A stretch of 63,057 nt of DNA, from contig JAOZSJ010000005.1 in NCBI GenBank assembly GCA_029939715.1, positions 1 to 63,057 of the forward strand, read 5' to 3'. Of the stretch, positions 24,922-33,675 are shown in pieces. The notes beneath the pieces are model-generated. The model was not told the DNA's origin and did not search any database. It was given only the letters and a program-made list of their open reading frames with translations. This stretch comes from 4572-123 sp002084545 (GTDB taxonomy: Bacteria > Desulfobacterota > Desulfobacteria > Desulfobacterales > 4572-123). Position numbers and translations under genes: made by a program. The first letter of the stretch is position 1. Each line of letters opens with the position of its first letter.

Positions 24922-27786
24922 GTGAAATCTGAAAAAATAATAATCCGGGGAGCCCGGCAGCACAATTTGAAAAACATTGATGTCGAGCTGCCCCGCAATC
25001 AATTTATCGTCGTAACCGGTTTATCGGGATCGGGAAAATCAACACTTGCCTTTGATACGCTCTATGCCGAGGGCCAGCGCCGTTATGTTGAATCATTATC
25101 GACATATGCCAGGCAGTTTCTGGAAAGAATGGACAAACCCGATGTCGATCTTATTGAGGGGCTGTCACCTGCTATCGCCATCGAACAGAAAACAGCCAGC
25201 CACAATCCCAGGTCAACGGTAGGAACCGTTACCGAAATATACGACTATCTGCGCTTACTGTTTGCCCGGATAGGCACACCGCACTGTTATAAATGCGGCC
25301 GTGCCATCAGTTCTCAGGCACTGGACCAGATTCTCGATCAGGTACTGGCCCTTGAATCCGGCAGCAGAATTATTATTCTGGCCCCCATTGTTACCGCTCA
25401 AAAAGGCACCCACCAAAAGCTCTTTATTCAATTAAAAAAACAGGGGTTTGCCAAGGTCCGCATCAACGGCAAAATAATTCCGATCGAAGATGCCGGAGTG
25501 CTTAATAAAAATAAAAAATACAACATCGATGTCGTTGTTGATCGCCTGGTTATTAAAAACAATATCAGAAACAGGCTTGCCGATTCCATCGAACTGGCCC
25601 TTGCTCAATCCAATGGACTGGTTCTGGTGGATATCATCGGTCGGGAGCCGGTATTGTTCAGCGAGAAAGCAGCCTGCATTCACTGCGGTATAAGTTACCC
25701 GGCATTCACCCCGGCCAGTTTTTCCTTTAATTCCCCCCAGGGTGCCTGCCCGAAATGCGGAGGGCTGGGCTCTACGACCGAGTTTGACCCGGCTCTCATC
25801 GTTCCAAATCCTGAATTGAATTTACGGGAAGGAGCGATAGAACCCTGGTACAATCGGAATTCCATGCATTTTTCTGAATTTCTGGACGCCCTGACCCACC
25901 ACTACGGTACCGATATCTATACCCCTTTCCAGAAGCTTTCCAGAAAATTTCAAAAAGTGCTGCTCCACGGCTCCGGCAAAGAGGAAATAACCTTTTATTT
26001 TCAACGTAATGACCGTCGTTACACTTTCAAGAAAAAATTCGAAGGCGTCATTCCTAAACTCCGCCGGCGCTACCTTGAAACCGATTCTTCCCAATCCAGA
26101 GATGAAATCAGAAGATACATGACCTTTCGTCCCTGCCCCGAATGCCTTGGTGCCAGGATCAGCCGCGCAAGCCGTTCGGTAACCGTAGGAGGCCTTGCCA
26201 TCAGCGCCGTTACAGCCCTTTCAGTATCAAAATCACTTGAATTTATAAAAAAGTTACATCTGACCGGCAAAAAAAAAATCATTGCCGGCAGAATATTAAA
26301 AGAGATCACCGAACGTCTCGGCTTCCTGGAAAACGTAGGGCTGACCTATCTGACCCTGGATCGGGCGGCCTATACCCTTTCAGGTGGTGAAAGCCAGCGA
26401 ATCCGCCTGGCCACTCAGATCGGCTCAAAACTGACAGGTGTGTTGTATGTTCTTGATGAACCGAGTATCGGGCTGCACCAGAGGGACAATCAGCGCCTGC
26501 TTTCGACATTGCGGCATATGCGGGATCTGGGCAACACAGTACTGGTGGTGGAACATGATGAAGAAACCATTCTGGCCTCCGACCATGTGATTGACATTGG
26601 TCCGGGTGCGGGTATACATGGCGGTGAAATCGTATTTTCAGGCGCACCTAAGGCTCTCCTGCGCAATACAATCTCCCTGACCGGGCAATATCTTTCCGGA
26701 AAAAAACAAATCCGAATTCCATCCCGGCGAAGATCCGGGTCCGGCGCCAGGATGGAAATTAAAGGAGCCGCGGCCAATAATCTTAAATCCATCGATGTAC
26801 AATTTCCTTTGGGCTGTTTGACCTGCGTCACAGGCGTCTCCGGCTCGGGCAAATCCACGTTGATTCTTGAAACTCTTTTTCGAGCCCTTTCCCGAAAAAT
26901 CTATCATTCCCGCATACTACCGGGCCGGCACATTGAAATTCTGGGCATCGAACATATCGACAAGGTGATTAACATAGACCAGGCGCCCATCGGCAGAACT
27001 CCACGGTCAAATCCGGGAACCTATACCGGCATTTTTAACTATATACGGGAACTTTTTTCCAAAACACCGGAAGCCCGGATCCGCGGATACAAACCCGGAC
27101 GATTCAGCTTTAATGTCAAGGGAGGCAGGTGTGAAGCCTGCAGCGGTGACGGCATCATAAAAATCGAAATGCATTTTTTACCCGATGTTTATGTGGCCTG
27201 TGATGTATGTCAGGGCAAACGCTATAATCGTGAAACGCTGGAGGTGCAGTACAAGGGAAAAAATATTGCAGACATTCTTGACCTGACCGTAAATCAATCG
27301 CTCCGATTTTTTGACCGCATTCCCAATATCAAAACAAAACTGGAGACCATGGTGGACGTGGGGCTGGGATATATCCGCATCGGCCAGCCGGCTACTACTC
27401 TTTCCGGTGGTGAAGCTCAGAGAATCAAACTTTCCAGAGAACTTTGCAAAAGGGGAACCGGCAAAACAGTTTATATCCTTGATGAACCAACCACCGGCCT
27501 GCATACGGACGACATCAGAAAACTGCTTGGAGTCTTAAACAGGCTCGTTGATACCGGAAATACGGTTATCATTATCGAACATAATCTGGATGTAATAAAA
27601 TCGGCCGACCATATCATCGACCTTGGCCCCGAGGGGGGGGATAATGGAGGATATATCATCGGCTGCGGCACACCGGAGCAAATCATTGAACTGGACAAAT
27701 CTTATACCGGACAATTTTTGCGTCGGGTGTTAAAATCCTGCAAGCTTTCACCCGGACAAACCGGAACCGGATTGAATAGTGAATAG
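24922..27786 (+). CDS. uvrA: Excinuclease ABC subunit A (UvrA)
   Basis: Damage-sensing ATPase of nucleotide excision repair (about 954 residues). Two ABC cassettes are visible: Walker A GLSGSGKSTLAFDTLYAEGQ and later GVSGSGKSTLILETL; signature LSGGESQRIRLATQIG and LSGGEAQRIKLSREL. Zinc motifs are CYKCG region, CIHCG...CPKCG and CEACSGDG...CDVCQG. The GTG at 24922 gives the family-like VKSEKIIIRGARQHNLKNID; a longer frame opens at GTG 24823 without a ribosome site. AGGAAAG lies 14 bases upstream of 24922, so the exact start is open. Confidence 0.95.
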   Translation: MKSEKIIIRGARQHNLKNIDVELPRNQFIVVTGLSGSGKSTLAFDTLYAEGQRRYVESLSTYARQFLERMDKPDVDLIEGLSPAIAIEQKTASHNPRSTVGTVTEIYDYLRLLFARIGTPHCYKCGRAISSQALDQILDQVLALESGSRIIILAPIVTAQKGTHQKLFIQLKKQGFAKVRINGKIIPIEDAGVLNKNKKYNIDVVVDRLVIKNNIRNRLADSIELALAQSNGLVLVDIIGREPVLFSEKAACIHCGISYPAFTPASFSFNSPQGACPKCGGLGSTTEFDPALIVPNPELNLREGAIEPWYNRNSMHFSEFLDALTHHYGTDIYTPFQKLSRKFQKVLLHGSGKEEITFYFQRNDRRYTFKKKFEGVIPKLRRRYLETDSSQSRDEIRRYMTFRPCPECLGARISRASRSVTVGGLAISAVTALSVSKSLEFIKKLHLTGKKKIIAGRILKEITERLGFLENVGLTYLTLDRAAYTLSGGESQRIRLATQIGSKLTGVLYVLDEPSIGLHQRDNQRLLSTLRHMRDLGNTVLVVEHDEETILASDHVIDIGPGAGIHGGEIVFSGAPKALLRNTISLTGQYLSGKKQIRIPSRRRSGSGARMEIKGAAANNLKSIDVQFPLGCLTCVTGVSGSGKSTLILETLFRALSRKIYHSRILPGRHIEILGIEHIDKVINIDQAPIGRTPRSNPGTYTGIFNYIRELFSKTPEARIRGYKPGRFSFNVKGGRCEACSGDGIIKIEMHFLPDVYVACDVCQGKRYNRETLEVQYKGKNIADILDLTVNQSLRFFDRIPNIKTKLETMVDVGLGYIRIGQPATTLSGGEAQRIKLSRELCKRGTGKTVYILDEPTTGLHTDDIRKLLGVLNRLVDTGNTVIIIEHNLDVIKSADHIIDLGPEGGDNGGYIIGCGTPEQIIELDKSYTGQFLRRVLKSCKLSPGQTGTGLNSE

Positions 27787-27892
27787 ATCGGGCAAACACA
27801 AAATTTATCCCTGCGCCCATCAAACAGAAAAAGCCCGATTATTCAATCCCCGCTTTTTAGTCACAGAGGTAGCCTCATACTATTTTGGGCAT

Positions 27893-27929
27893 AAAAAAAC
27901 CGGGCAGGATTAATATTCCCTGCCCGGTT
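27893..27929 (-). terminator. Terminator shared by uvrA and the atp operon
   Basis: Perfect 11-bp stem AACCGGGCAGG (27898-27908) / CCTGCCCGGTT (27919-27929). On the minus strand the stem is followed by a T run, ideal for ending the atp transcript after atpE; on the plus strand a shorter T run serves uvrA. Confidence 0.9.
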
Positions 27930-27951
27930 TCTTAAGATTTGTTGATATTAA

Positions 27952-28233
27952 TTAATGTGCAAACAGGCCTGCAATGGCGGCTGCCTGGGGATGCGCATAG
28001 ATTAAAATCAGCGAGATAACCAGTGCATAAATACACAGTGATTCGATCATGGCAAGACCGATCAGCAATGTAACGGTTACCTTACCTGAAGATTCGGGGT
28101 TTCTGGCAATACCCTCGACTGCGGATTTAAGGCCCATTCCCTGGCCGATACCACAACCAAAAGCTGCAATGGCGATACCGAAACCGGCGGCAGTAACACA
28201 CGCTATAAAGAATTTTAATGCTTCAGCTTCCAT
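27952..28233 (-). CDS. atpE: ATP synthase Fo subunit c
   Basis: Ring subunit (93 residues) with two membrane helices and the RNPE loop (residues 44-47). The ion-carrying residue is Glu64. Gln31 (GIGQG), Glu64, Ser65 and Tyr69 stand at the positions of the Na+-binding set Q32/E65/S66/Y70 of the Ilyobacter enzyme, whereas the Thr67 position is Leu66. This leaves H+ or Na+ coupling open. It is the last gene of the atpZ-atpI-atpB-atpE run and lies 134 bases after atpB, a spacing that may allow separate, stronger translation. Confidence 0.95.
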   Translation of the reverse strand: MEAEALKFFIACVTAAGFGIAIAAFGCGIGQGMGLKSAVEGIARNPESSGKVTVTLLIGLAMIESLCIYALVISLILIYAHPQAAAIAGLFAH

Positions 28234-28366
28234 ACTCTAATCTTCCTCCTTTTGATGTAATTGATTTGCTTCTCCCATTTCCCATTAAAAACCACGAACA
28301 AACTATCTTAATTATATTATAAAGGCAATGAAATAAAAAAGGGCCGGGGCTACAAAAATATTTTCG

Positions 28367-29056
28367 TTAATGTGCATGCTCCATGGCACCGCTGAAATAA
28401 ATTATTGAAAGTAAAAAGAAAACAAAGGCCTGTACCAGGGCTACAAAAACACCGAGTGCCATAATCGGCAAAGGAGCAAAAAATGCTCCGGCCAGCCCGA
28501 AAAGAATCGCCAGTACAATTTCATGTCCCATCATATTACCGAAAAGACGAAAGGAAAGGGACAGAATTCTGGCCACATGACCAATGATTTCGATGATGAA
28601 AATCAGAGGACTCATCCACCATACCGGTCCCAGAAAATGCTTGACGTATTTAGCGCCGTGATACTTTATCCCGATTATATGAGTAAAAACCACCACCACC
28701 AGGGCGCAGCTCAAAGTTGTGTTCAAATTAGCCGAAGGCGGTAAAAACCCTGGAATCAGCCCGATCAGATTACAGGCGGCCACATAGATAAACACGGTTC
28801 CGATGATGGGAAACACCCAGCGACCTTCTTCACCGATAACATCCACCATGAACTCTTCCATTCCTGAAATAAAAATTTCAAAAAAATTCTGTGCACCGGC
28901 AGGCACCATGCTGATACTCTTTGTGGCCACGGCTCCCAGAACAATCAGGATGATCATGACCACCCATGTATAAATTACATGAGGATAGGTGTGCGCGAAA
29001 TGTCCTAAACCTAATAATTCAAACAGTTTAACAAAAAAAAGATAGGGGTGTTCCAT
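28367..29056 (-). CDS. atpB: ATP synthase Fo subunit a
   Basis: Stator membrane subunit (229 residues) that forms the ion half-channels against the c-ring. The essential arginine is in ILSLSFRLFGNMMGHE near residue 172. Other family features are the PGAQNFFEIFISGMEEF helix and NLIGLIPGF. It starts 3 bases after the atpI stop, so it belongs to the same transcript. Genes for subunits b, delta, alpha, gamma, beta and epsilon are absent, so they must be elsewhere. Confidence 0.95.
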   Translation of the reverse strand: MEHPYLFFVKLFELLGLGHFAHTYPHVIYTWVVMIILIVLGAVATKSISMVPAGAQNFFEIFISGMEEFMVDVIGEEGRWVFPIIGTVFIYVAACNLIGLIPGFLPPSANLNTTLSCALVVVVFTHIIGIKYHGAKYVKHFLGPVWWMSPLIFIIEIIGHVARILSLSFRLFGNMMGHEIVLAILFGLAGAFFAPLPIMALGVFVALVQAFVFFLLSIIYFSGAMEHAH

Positions 29057-29058
29057 CC

Positions 29059-29448
29059 TTATACCGCCTCCTTGAAAATAAGTTTTTTAATTTCACATGC
29101 AGTTGCCAGGATAATACTTGCAACAACAATCGACAATCCGATAAACAAACCTATTGGGTTTACGTAATGCCCTGCTATCAATAGGAATATAACGATTCCG
29201 CTGATCAGAAAACGGATATAATACTTGGCCAGGATAACATTGTGTGAGGAAATATGCGGCGGCGTAAGCGCTTTTTTCAGGGTCCGGGAAAGAAGATGAA
29301 AATTAATGGTCACGATGACGCCTCCGAAAAAGACACCTCTTGTAACATCGGGTGCTGCCACGGCAAGGGCCGTCAGGCTTGCAAGCCCCAGCAGTATCCA
29401 GTTTGCCCGCGTTACAAATATAAGAATGCGTCCCTGAATTCCCACCAA
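29059..29448 (-). CDS. atpI: ATP synthase subunit I-like membrane protein
   Basis: A 129-residue protein with four hydrophobic segments, placed just before atpB as in many atp operons. The family helps assemble the c-ring and may aid Mg2+ handling. Sequence conservation is low; the call rests mainly on length, topology and position. The frame starts with ATG at 29448 and the gene ends 3 bases before atpB. Confidence 0.78.
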   Translation of the reverse strand: MVGIQGRILIFVTRANWILLGLASLTALAVAAPDVTRGVFFGGVIVTINFHLLSRTLKKALTPPHISSHNVILAKYYIRFLISGIVIFLLIAGHYVNPIGLFIGLSIVVASIILATACEIKKLIFKEAV

Positions 29449-29460
29449 AAAATCTTCCCG

Positions 29461-29682
29461 TCAGAGTTGTCGGCTTTTTTTAATTGCCAACCCGATGTTT
29501 TTAAATGCCGCCGCAATTCCAAAACCCAGAAAAATCAGGGTCAACCAGGGACTCGTATCAAATACGCGTCTGTCAAGGTACAGTCCGATCGCAAGCCCTA
29601 TAAAAATTGACAAAGCAACCTGCAGTCCCAGACTGCTGAAATAAGCAAGCTCCCTTAAGGAACGTAAGGTTTCTCTTTTCAT
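29461..29682 (-). CDS. atpZ: AtpZ-like small membrane protein (F-type ATPase-associated)
   Basis: A 73-residue protein with two membrane helices (VALSIFIGLAIGLYLDRRVF and LTLIFLGFGIAAAFKNIGLA) and the GLYLDRR motif typical of the AtpZ/AtpI group. It is first in the atp run. In other bacteria AtpZ has been proposed to form a Mg2+/Ca2+ route together with AtpI. Confidence 0.78.
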   Translation of the reverse strand: MKRETLRSLRELAYFSSLGLQVALSIFIGLAIGLYLDRRVFDTSPWLTLIFLGFGIAAAFKNIGLAIKKSRQL

Positions 29683-29825
29683 AAAAATTATCTTTGTAAG
29701 AAAAGCCTTTTTAGAAAAACTTCAGTTATCATACCCTTAAATTCAAGTCAATGTTAAATTATGCCAAAACCAGGGCAAGGGCATTTAAAAAACCGCATGC
29801 ATGAAAAACAACCTGCAAGGCCGTT

Positions 29826-30653
29826 TTAAAGTTCTCGGCCGCCTGATTGCAGGCTCAAACAACATGCATCAAACACGGGGCCATCAAGGCAGGCATGCAA
29901 ATACTGAGCATCCGAAGTTTTTTCCTTTACGGCACACCCCAGACACGCACCCATGCCGCAGGCCATAACGGTTTCAATGGAAACCTGGCAGGACGTTTCA
30001 TACTTTTCGGCAATACCGGCAACACATGCAAGCATCCCCATGGGACCGCAGGCATAAATCATATCCGGACAATTTTCTTGAATCGCCGCTTCAAGGGGAT
30101 TGGTCAAAAACCCTTTTTCACCGGCAGTGCCGTCATCAGTACTGACATGCAGCTTAATTCCCGTATCGACAAATTCATTCATGCACAGCAGATCGCTTTT
30201 GGACCTTCCGCCTAAAAAAAGGGTACACTCGACCGGACCGTTTTTCATTGAACGCAGCGCGGAAGCAAGAAAAAGCAAGGGAGCGGCTCCGATACCGCCG
30301 CCTGCGATATATACCCGCTGCAACCGGTCACTGATGGCAAATCCATTGCCAAGAGGGCCCAGTATGTCAATCCTGTCTCCCGGGCTGAGTTTCACCATTT
30401 GCCGCGTGCCTTTGCCGACTATCTTATAGAGAATTTCAATACATGCGGCATCATGTTTTAGGGTTATCAGCCTGTGGATGGAAAAGGGCCGGCGCAACAG
30501 AGGGTCTGTCCCGTTATCAGGATGCACCATCACAAACTGGCCTGGTTTTGCAGCTAAATAGTTCCGTGAGCAAAGCAAGGCTATTCTGCCGTAAGAGAGT
30601 CCTATTCTGGTGTTATTCAGTACTTTAGCTTTTTCCTGAAATATCGATTTCAT
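29826..30653 (-). CDS. pyrK: Dihydroorotate dehydrogenase electron-transfer subunit-like protein (PyrK family)
   Basis: FAD and [2Fe-2S] reductase subunit (275 residues). An FAD domain includes RRPFSIHR, a NAD-type domain includes GGGIGAAPLLFLASALR and YACGPMGMLACV, and the [2Fe-2S] ligands are C-GMGA-C-LG-C (near residue 232) with a fourth Cys in YLHACLDGPVF. This is the PyrK pattern. No pyrD is beside it, so the partner is not shown and another role as an oxidoreductase adaptor remains possible. The ATG at 30653 has AGGA 4 bases upstream; a longer frame (to 30764) runs into pgeF. It follows pgeF by 17 bases. Confidence 0.82.
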   Translation of the reverse strand: MKSIFQEKAKVLNNTRIGLSYGRIALLCSRNYLAAKPGQFVMVHPDNGTDPLLRRPFSIHRLITLKHDAACIEILYKIVGKGTRQMVKLSPGDRIDILGPLGNGFAISDRLQRVYIAGGGIGAAPLLFLASALRSMKNGPVECTLFLGGRSKSDLLCMNEFVDTGIKLHVSTDDGTAGEKGFLTNPLEAAIQENCPDMIYACGPMGMLACVAGIAEKYETSCQVSIETVMACGMGACLGCAVKEKTSDAQYLHACLDGPVFDACCLSLQSGGREL

Positions 30654-30670
30654 TTTATCCTGTCCCGGCC

Positions 30671-31450
30671 TCAGGCTTGTTTCAGGCCGATGGCCGCTGC
30701 AAACCTCCCGGTAATTTTGGCCCTGCGATACGAGAAAAAAAGATCCGAGTTGCATCTTGTACAAATATTGGCGGTCCTGATATTTTCTTTTAAAACGCCT
30801 GCATCACAAAGCTGATCAGAGCTTGCCGCCCAGAAGTTAAAATGGTTCGATGCATCAGAATATTTCCAGAACGATTCAGGCAATTCAGACCTGTAGTTGA
30901 CAAATTCAGCGCAGCATGGACCCAAAGAGGGTCCGATACCGGCTATGATATCACCGGGAGTCGTACAAAACTTCCGTTCCATGATGTTTATGGTGGCACC
31001 GATAATATTTTGAATGCTTCCGCGCCATCCGGAATGAACATTGGCCACAACCCCGCGGATCGGATCATACATCAAAACAGCCTGACAGTCCGCCAGTTGT
31101 ATCACCAGATTCAACCCGGGAATGTCGGTAATCACTGCATCTCCAGCAAGGGCCTTGTCGGTTGCTATTCCGGAAAGGCCGTTATCCCGGCCTTTAATTA
31201 CCGCAACATCACAGCCATGCACCTGATTTAAAAAAACCGGTTCCCCGCCTCCGAGCAGCCGGTTAACCAGATGACGGTTGGCCATTACCCGGTCAATGTC
31301 GTCGCCTACCCCGGCGCATATATTCAGGCTTTGAAACGGCCCGTCACTGCAACCGTGATTGCGCGTAAAAATACCATGGCCGAGTTCCGAAAATCCGGAA
31401 AAATTTGAAAAGCGAAAAAATAAAACTCCGTTTTTATCTGTTAACAGCAG
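30671..31450 (-). CDS. pgeF: PgeF/YfiH family purine nucleoside-cleaving laccase-domain protein, CTG start proposed
   Basis: Multi-copper-oxidase-like (DUF152) family that cleaves off-type peptidoglycan precursors or purine nucleosides. The ATG-initiated frame starts only at 31285 (MANRHLV), but the frame continues upstream and encodes family residues: NGVLFFRFSNFSGF, LGHGIFTRNHGCSDGPF, SLNICAGVGDDIDRV. No ATG, GTG or TTG occurs there, and a stop lies just beyond. GAGGA (31459-31463) stands 8 bases before a CTG at 31450, so a CTG start is the best explanation; this gives 259 residues. Catalytic His and Cys are in NQVHGCDV, LADCQAVLMYDP and VHSGWRGS. Confidence 0.75.
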   Translation of the reverse strand: MLLTDKNGVLFFRFSNFSGFSELGHGIFTRNHGCSDGPFQSLNICAGVGDDIDRVMANRHLVNRLLGGGEPVFLNQVHGCDVAVIKGRDNGLSGIATDKALAGDAVITDIPGLNLVIQLADCQAVLMYDPIRGVVANVHSGWRGSIQNIIGATINIMERKFCTTPGDIIAGIGPSLGPCCAEFVNYRSELPESFWKYSDASNHFNFWAASSDQLCDAGVLKENIRTANICTRCNSDLFFSYRRAKITGRFAAAIGLKQA

Positions 31451-31469
31451 TTGCCGGGTCCTCGATCAG

Positions 31470-31988
31470 TTAATGGCCTTGTTTAATAAAATAAGATGAA
31501 GCGTACCGCTCAACAATGGTTTCAATAATCCGGGACGTGGAAATGGCGGGAACCATCTCCACCCTGACAACGCTCCCCCCGCGATTCCTGACAAAATCAG
31601 CCCCGATAATTTTTTCCATTGGCCAGTCACCGCCCTTGACCAGCACATCGGGTTTGACGATCTTGATCAGTGCCAGCGGATCTGCATCGTCAAAAACCGA
31701 TATATAATCCACACAGGTCAGCGCGGCCAGTACCTCCGCCCGCCGGTCCTGGTCTACAATAGGCCTTTTTGGCCCCTTTATTTTCCGCATCGATTTATCT
31801 GAATTCAGCCCAAGCACCAGCAGGTCTCCATGGTCTTTTGCCTCCGACAGGTAGCGCACATGCCCGGCATGCAGGATATCAAAACAGCCGTTGGTAAAAA
31901 CAATCCGTTTCCCGGACTGACGAAGGGGGGCCAGCTTAGCCGTAAGAGCCTTGGCATTAAAAATTTTATCTGTTTTATTGATCGGCAT
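31470..31988 (-). CDS. hldE: D-glycero-beta-D-manno-heptose 1-phosphate adenylyltransferase
   Basis: Nucleotidyltransferase (about 172 residues) of the ADP-heptose pathway for lipopolysaccharide inner core. The HIGH-type motif is NGCFDILHAGHVRYLSEA near residue 37 and the ISSTxR-like motif is AISTSRIIE. It corresponds to the C-terminal domain of HldE, encoded as a separate gene (also called RfaE2). The ATG at 31988 is used because a longer frame from 32075 adds non-homologous residues (CPDSDARRCRICRCADS) overlapping comF. The symbol is given for the domain, not for a full bifunctional enzyme. Confidence 0.85.
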   Translation of the reverse strand: MPINKTDKIFNAKALTAKLAPLRQSGKRIVFTNGCFDILHAGHVRYLSEAKDHGDLLVLGLNSDKSMRKIKGPKRPIVDQDRRAEVLAALTCVDYISVFDDADPLALIKIVKPDVLVKGGDWPMEKIIGADFVRNRGGSVVRVEMVPAISTSRIIETIVERYASSYFIKQGH

Positions 31989-32005
31989 CGCCCAGGTTTC
32001 CTGTT

Positions 32006-32842
32006 TTAAATTGCCCGCGCCAGAGTCAGCACATCGACAGATTCGGCACCGCCGTGCATCAGAATCCGGGCACATTCATTCACGGTTGAACCGGTGGTAA
32101 AAACATCATCCACCAGCAGAATACGCCTGCCCCTGACAAGAAATGCGTCTGTCAGGCCAAAGGCATTTTTAATATTGGAAATCCGGCCCTTGCGGCCCAG
32201 TCCGGTCTGGGGCCTGGTCCATTTTTTTCGCACCAGTACATCAGCTTTAATATGAATACTCTCCATGCCACCCATCAGCATGGCGGCAGCATCCGGCCAA
32301 TCCTTCAGCAGCAGATGGGCCTGATTAAAGCCCCGCAGCCTTAACTTTTTTTTATGCAGGGGGACCGGCATAATCAGATCAAAATAGCCTGTTTCCCAAT
32401 ACCGGAGAAAAGAATGAAACAACAGACGGCTCAAGGGCCGTACCAGTTGAAGTTTTCCCTGATATTTGAAACAGTGAACCAGGGTCATCAGGGACTGGTC
32501 ATAAATCCCCGCGGCTCTGGCCGCGCTGAAGTACATGGGTGCGTCCAGACATGTACCGCACATATGATCTTCCCCTTCACGGCTTTTAAATATCATACCG
32601 CATGCAGTGCAAAAGGGGGATTCCACCGGAGAAAAAGCCCTGCGGCATTCCGGGCACAACACCTGTGCCATAAGCATATCAAAATAATTACATTCTGAAA
32701 AATTCCTGCCTGCCGCCTTATTACGATCATTGAAAAGCGGCCGATTTCCGTCAAAATTGAAAAACGACCGGCAGCAGAGACATTTATCCGGAAAAACAGC
32801 GGTCTTGACACAACTGATTATGCGGGAAACAAAATTTTGCAT
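32006..32842 (-). CDS. comF: ComF family phosphoribosyltransferase-like protein
   Basis: A 278-residue protein with an N-terminal zinc domain (CLCC, CPECRRAF and CTACG) and a C-terminal type I phosphoribosyltransferase fold with the PRPP loop ILLVDDVFTTGSTVNECARI. Family members act in DNA uptake in some bacteria; here no competence genes are adjacent, so the role is open. It lies in the co-directional run with hldE-like and rlmB. Confidence 0.85.
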   Translation of the reverse strand: MQNFVSRIISCVKTAVFPDKCLCCRSFFNFDGNRPLFNDRNKAAGRNFSECNYFDMLMAQVLCPECRRAFSPVESPFCTACGMIFKSREGEDHMCGTCLDAPMYFSAARAAGIYDQSLMTLVHCFKYQGKLQLVRPLSRLLFHSFLRYWETGYFDLIMPVPLHKKKLRLRGFNQAHLLLKDWPDAAAMLMGGMESIHIKADVLVRKKWTRPQTGLGRKGRISNIKNAFGLTDAFLVRGRRILLVDDVFTTGSTVNECARILMHGGAESVDVLTLARAI

Positions 32843-32878
32843 TTTTTAATTTACCCGGTGACCGTTTTACCCACACTC

Positions 32879-33649
32879 TCAATAACCCAGCCTTTGCCGG
32901 AAGGCCTCATACAAAACAATTGCCCCTGCCACTGAAGCGTTAAGGGAATTCAATTCTCCTTTCTGGGGGATGGTCATTAAAAAATCGCAGTGAGTTCTCA
33001 CAAGCGGCCGAATCCCTTTTTCCTCCCCGCCGATAACAATGGCCAGGGGGCCGGTCAACTCACAGGCATACAGACTTTTTTCAGCCGATGGGCCTGTTCC
33101 GGCAACCCATATACCTTTTTCTTTTAATTCTTTAATTGTATTGACCATATTGACCACCCGTGCCAGGCGCACATGCTCCAGGGCCCCGGCCGAGGTCTTG
33201 GATGCTGCGGGGACTGGCCCGGCCGACCGGTCTTTGGGGATGACAATACCCTGAATTCCGGCACAAAATGCCGTTCGAATCAGGGCCCCCAGATTATGCG
33301 GATCGACAATACCGTCCAGCAGAAGAAGAAAAGGATCATCAACGCCATCGAGGGATCGATCAATAATTTCTGAAATGCCGGCCAGGGGATAGGTACTGAC
33401 AATGGCTGCAATCCCCTGGTGTTCATCCGTGTTTGTCCGGGCCTGCAGTTGTGATCTGGACAATTCCCGGACATCTATTTTAGCCGCCGTTCCCAGTGCA
33501 AGAGTCCGTTCAAGTCTTTCAGAACGTCTGCCCTTGACAATAAAAATTTCGAAAAAACGGCGGCGGCCGGCCCGCAATGCCTCTGTCACGGGATGAATAC
33601 CGTAGAGCAGTTCTGTTTTTTCAGCTACGATGTTCCTCCTTTGTTTCAA
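32879..33649 (-). CDS. rlmB: TrmH-family 23S rRNA 2'-O-methyltransferase (RlmB-like)
   Basis: SPOUT methyltransferase (256 residues). An N-terminal L30e-like domain (LLYGIHPVTEALRAGRRR) precedes the knotted catalytic domain with LLDGIVDPHNLGALIRTAFC, IVIGGEEKGIRPLVRTHCD and LNSLNASVAGAIVLYEAF. RlmB methylates G2251 of 23S rRNA in E. coli. The start is ambiguous: TTG at 33649 has AGGA 7 bases upstream, but a perfect AAAGGAGG lies just inside and points to a start near VAEKTELLYGIHP where only GTA or ATC codons occur. Confidence 0.85.
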   Translation of the reverse strand: MKQRRNIVAEKTELLYGIHPVTEALRAGRRRFFEIFIVKGRRSERLERTLALGTAAKIDVRELSRSQLQARTNTDEHQGIAAIVSTYPLAGISEIIDRSLDGVDDPFLLLLDGIVDPHNLGALIRTAFCAGIQGIVIPKDRSAGPVPAASKTSAGALEHVRLARVVNMVNTIKELKEKGIWVAGTGPSAEKSLYACELTGPLAIVIGGEEKGIRPLVRTHCDFLMTIPQKGELNSLNASVAGAIVLYEAFRQRLGY

Positions 33650-33675
33650 GGATTTTTCCTTATCTTTTCCGAAAT

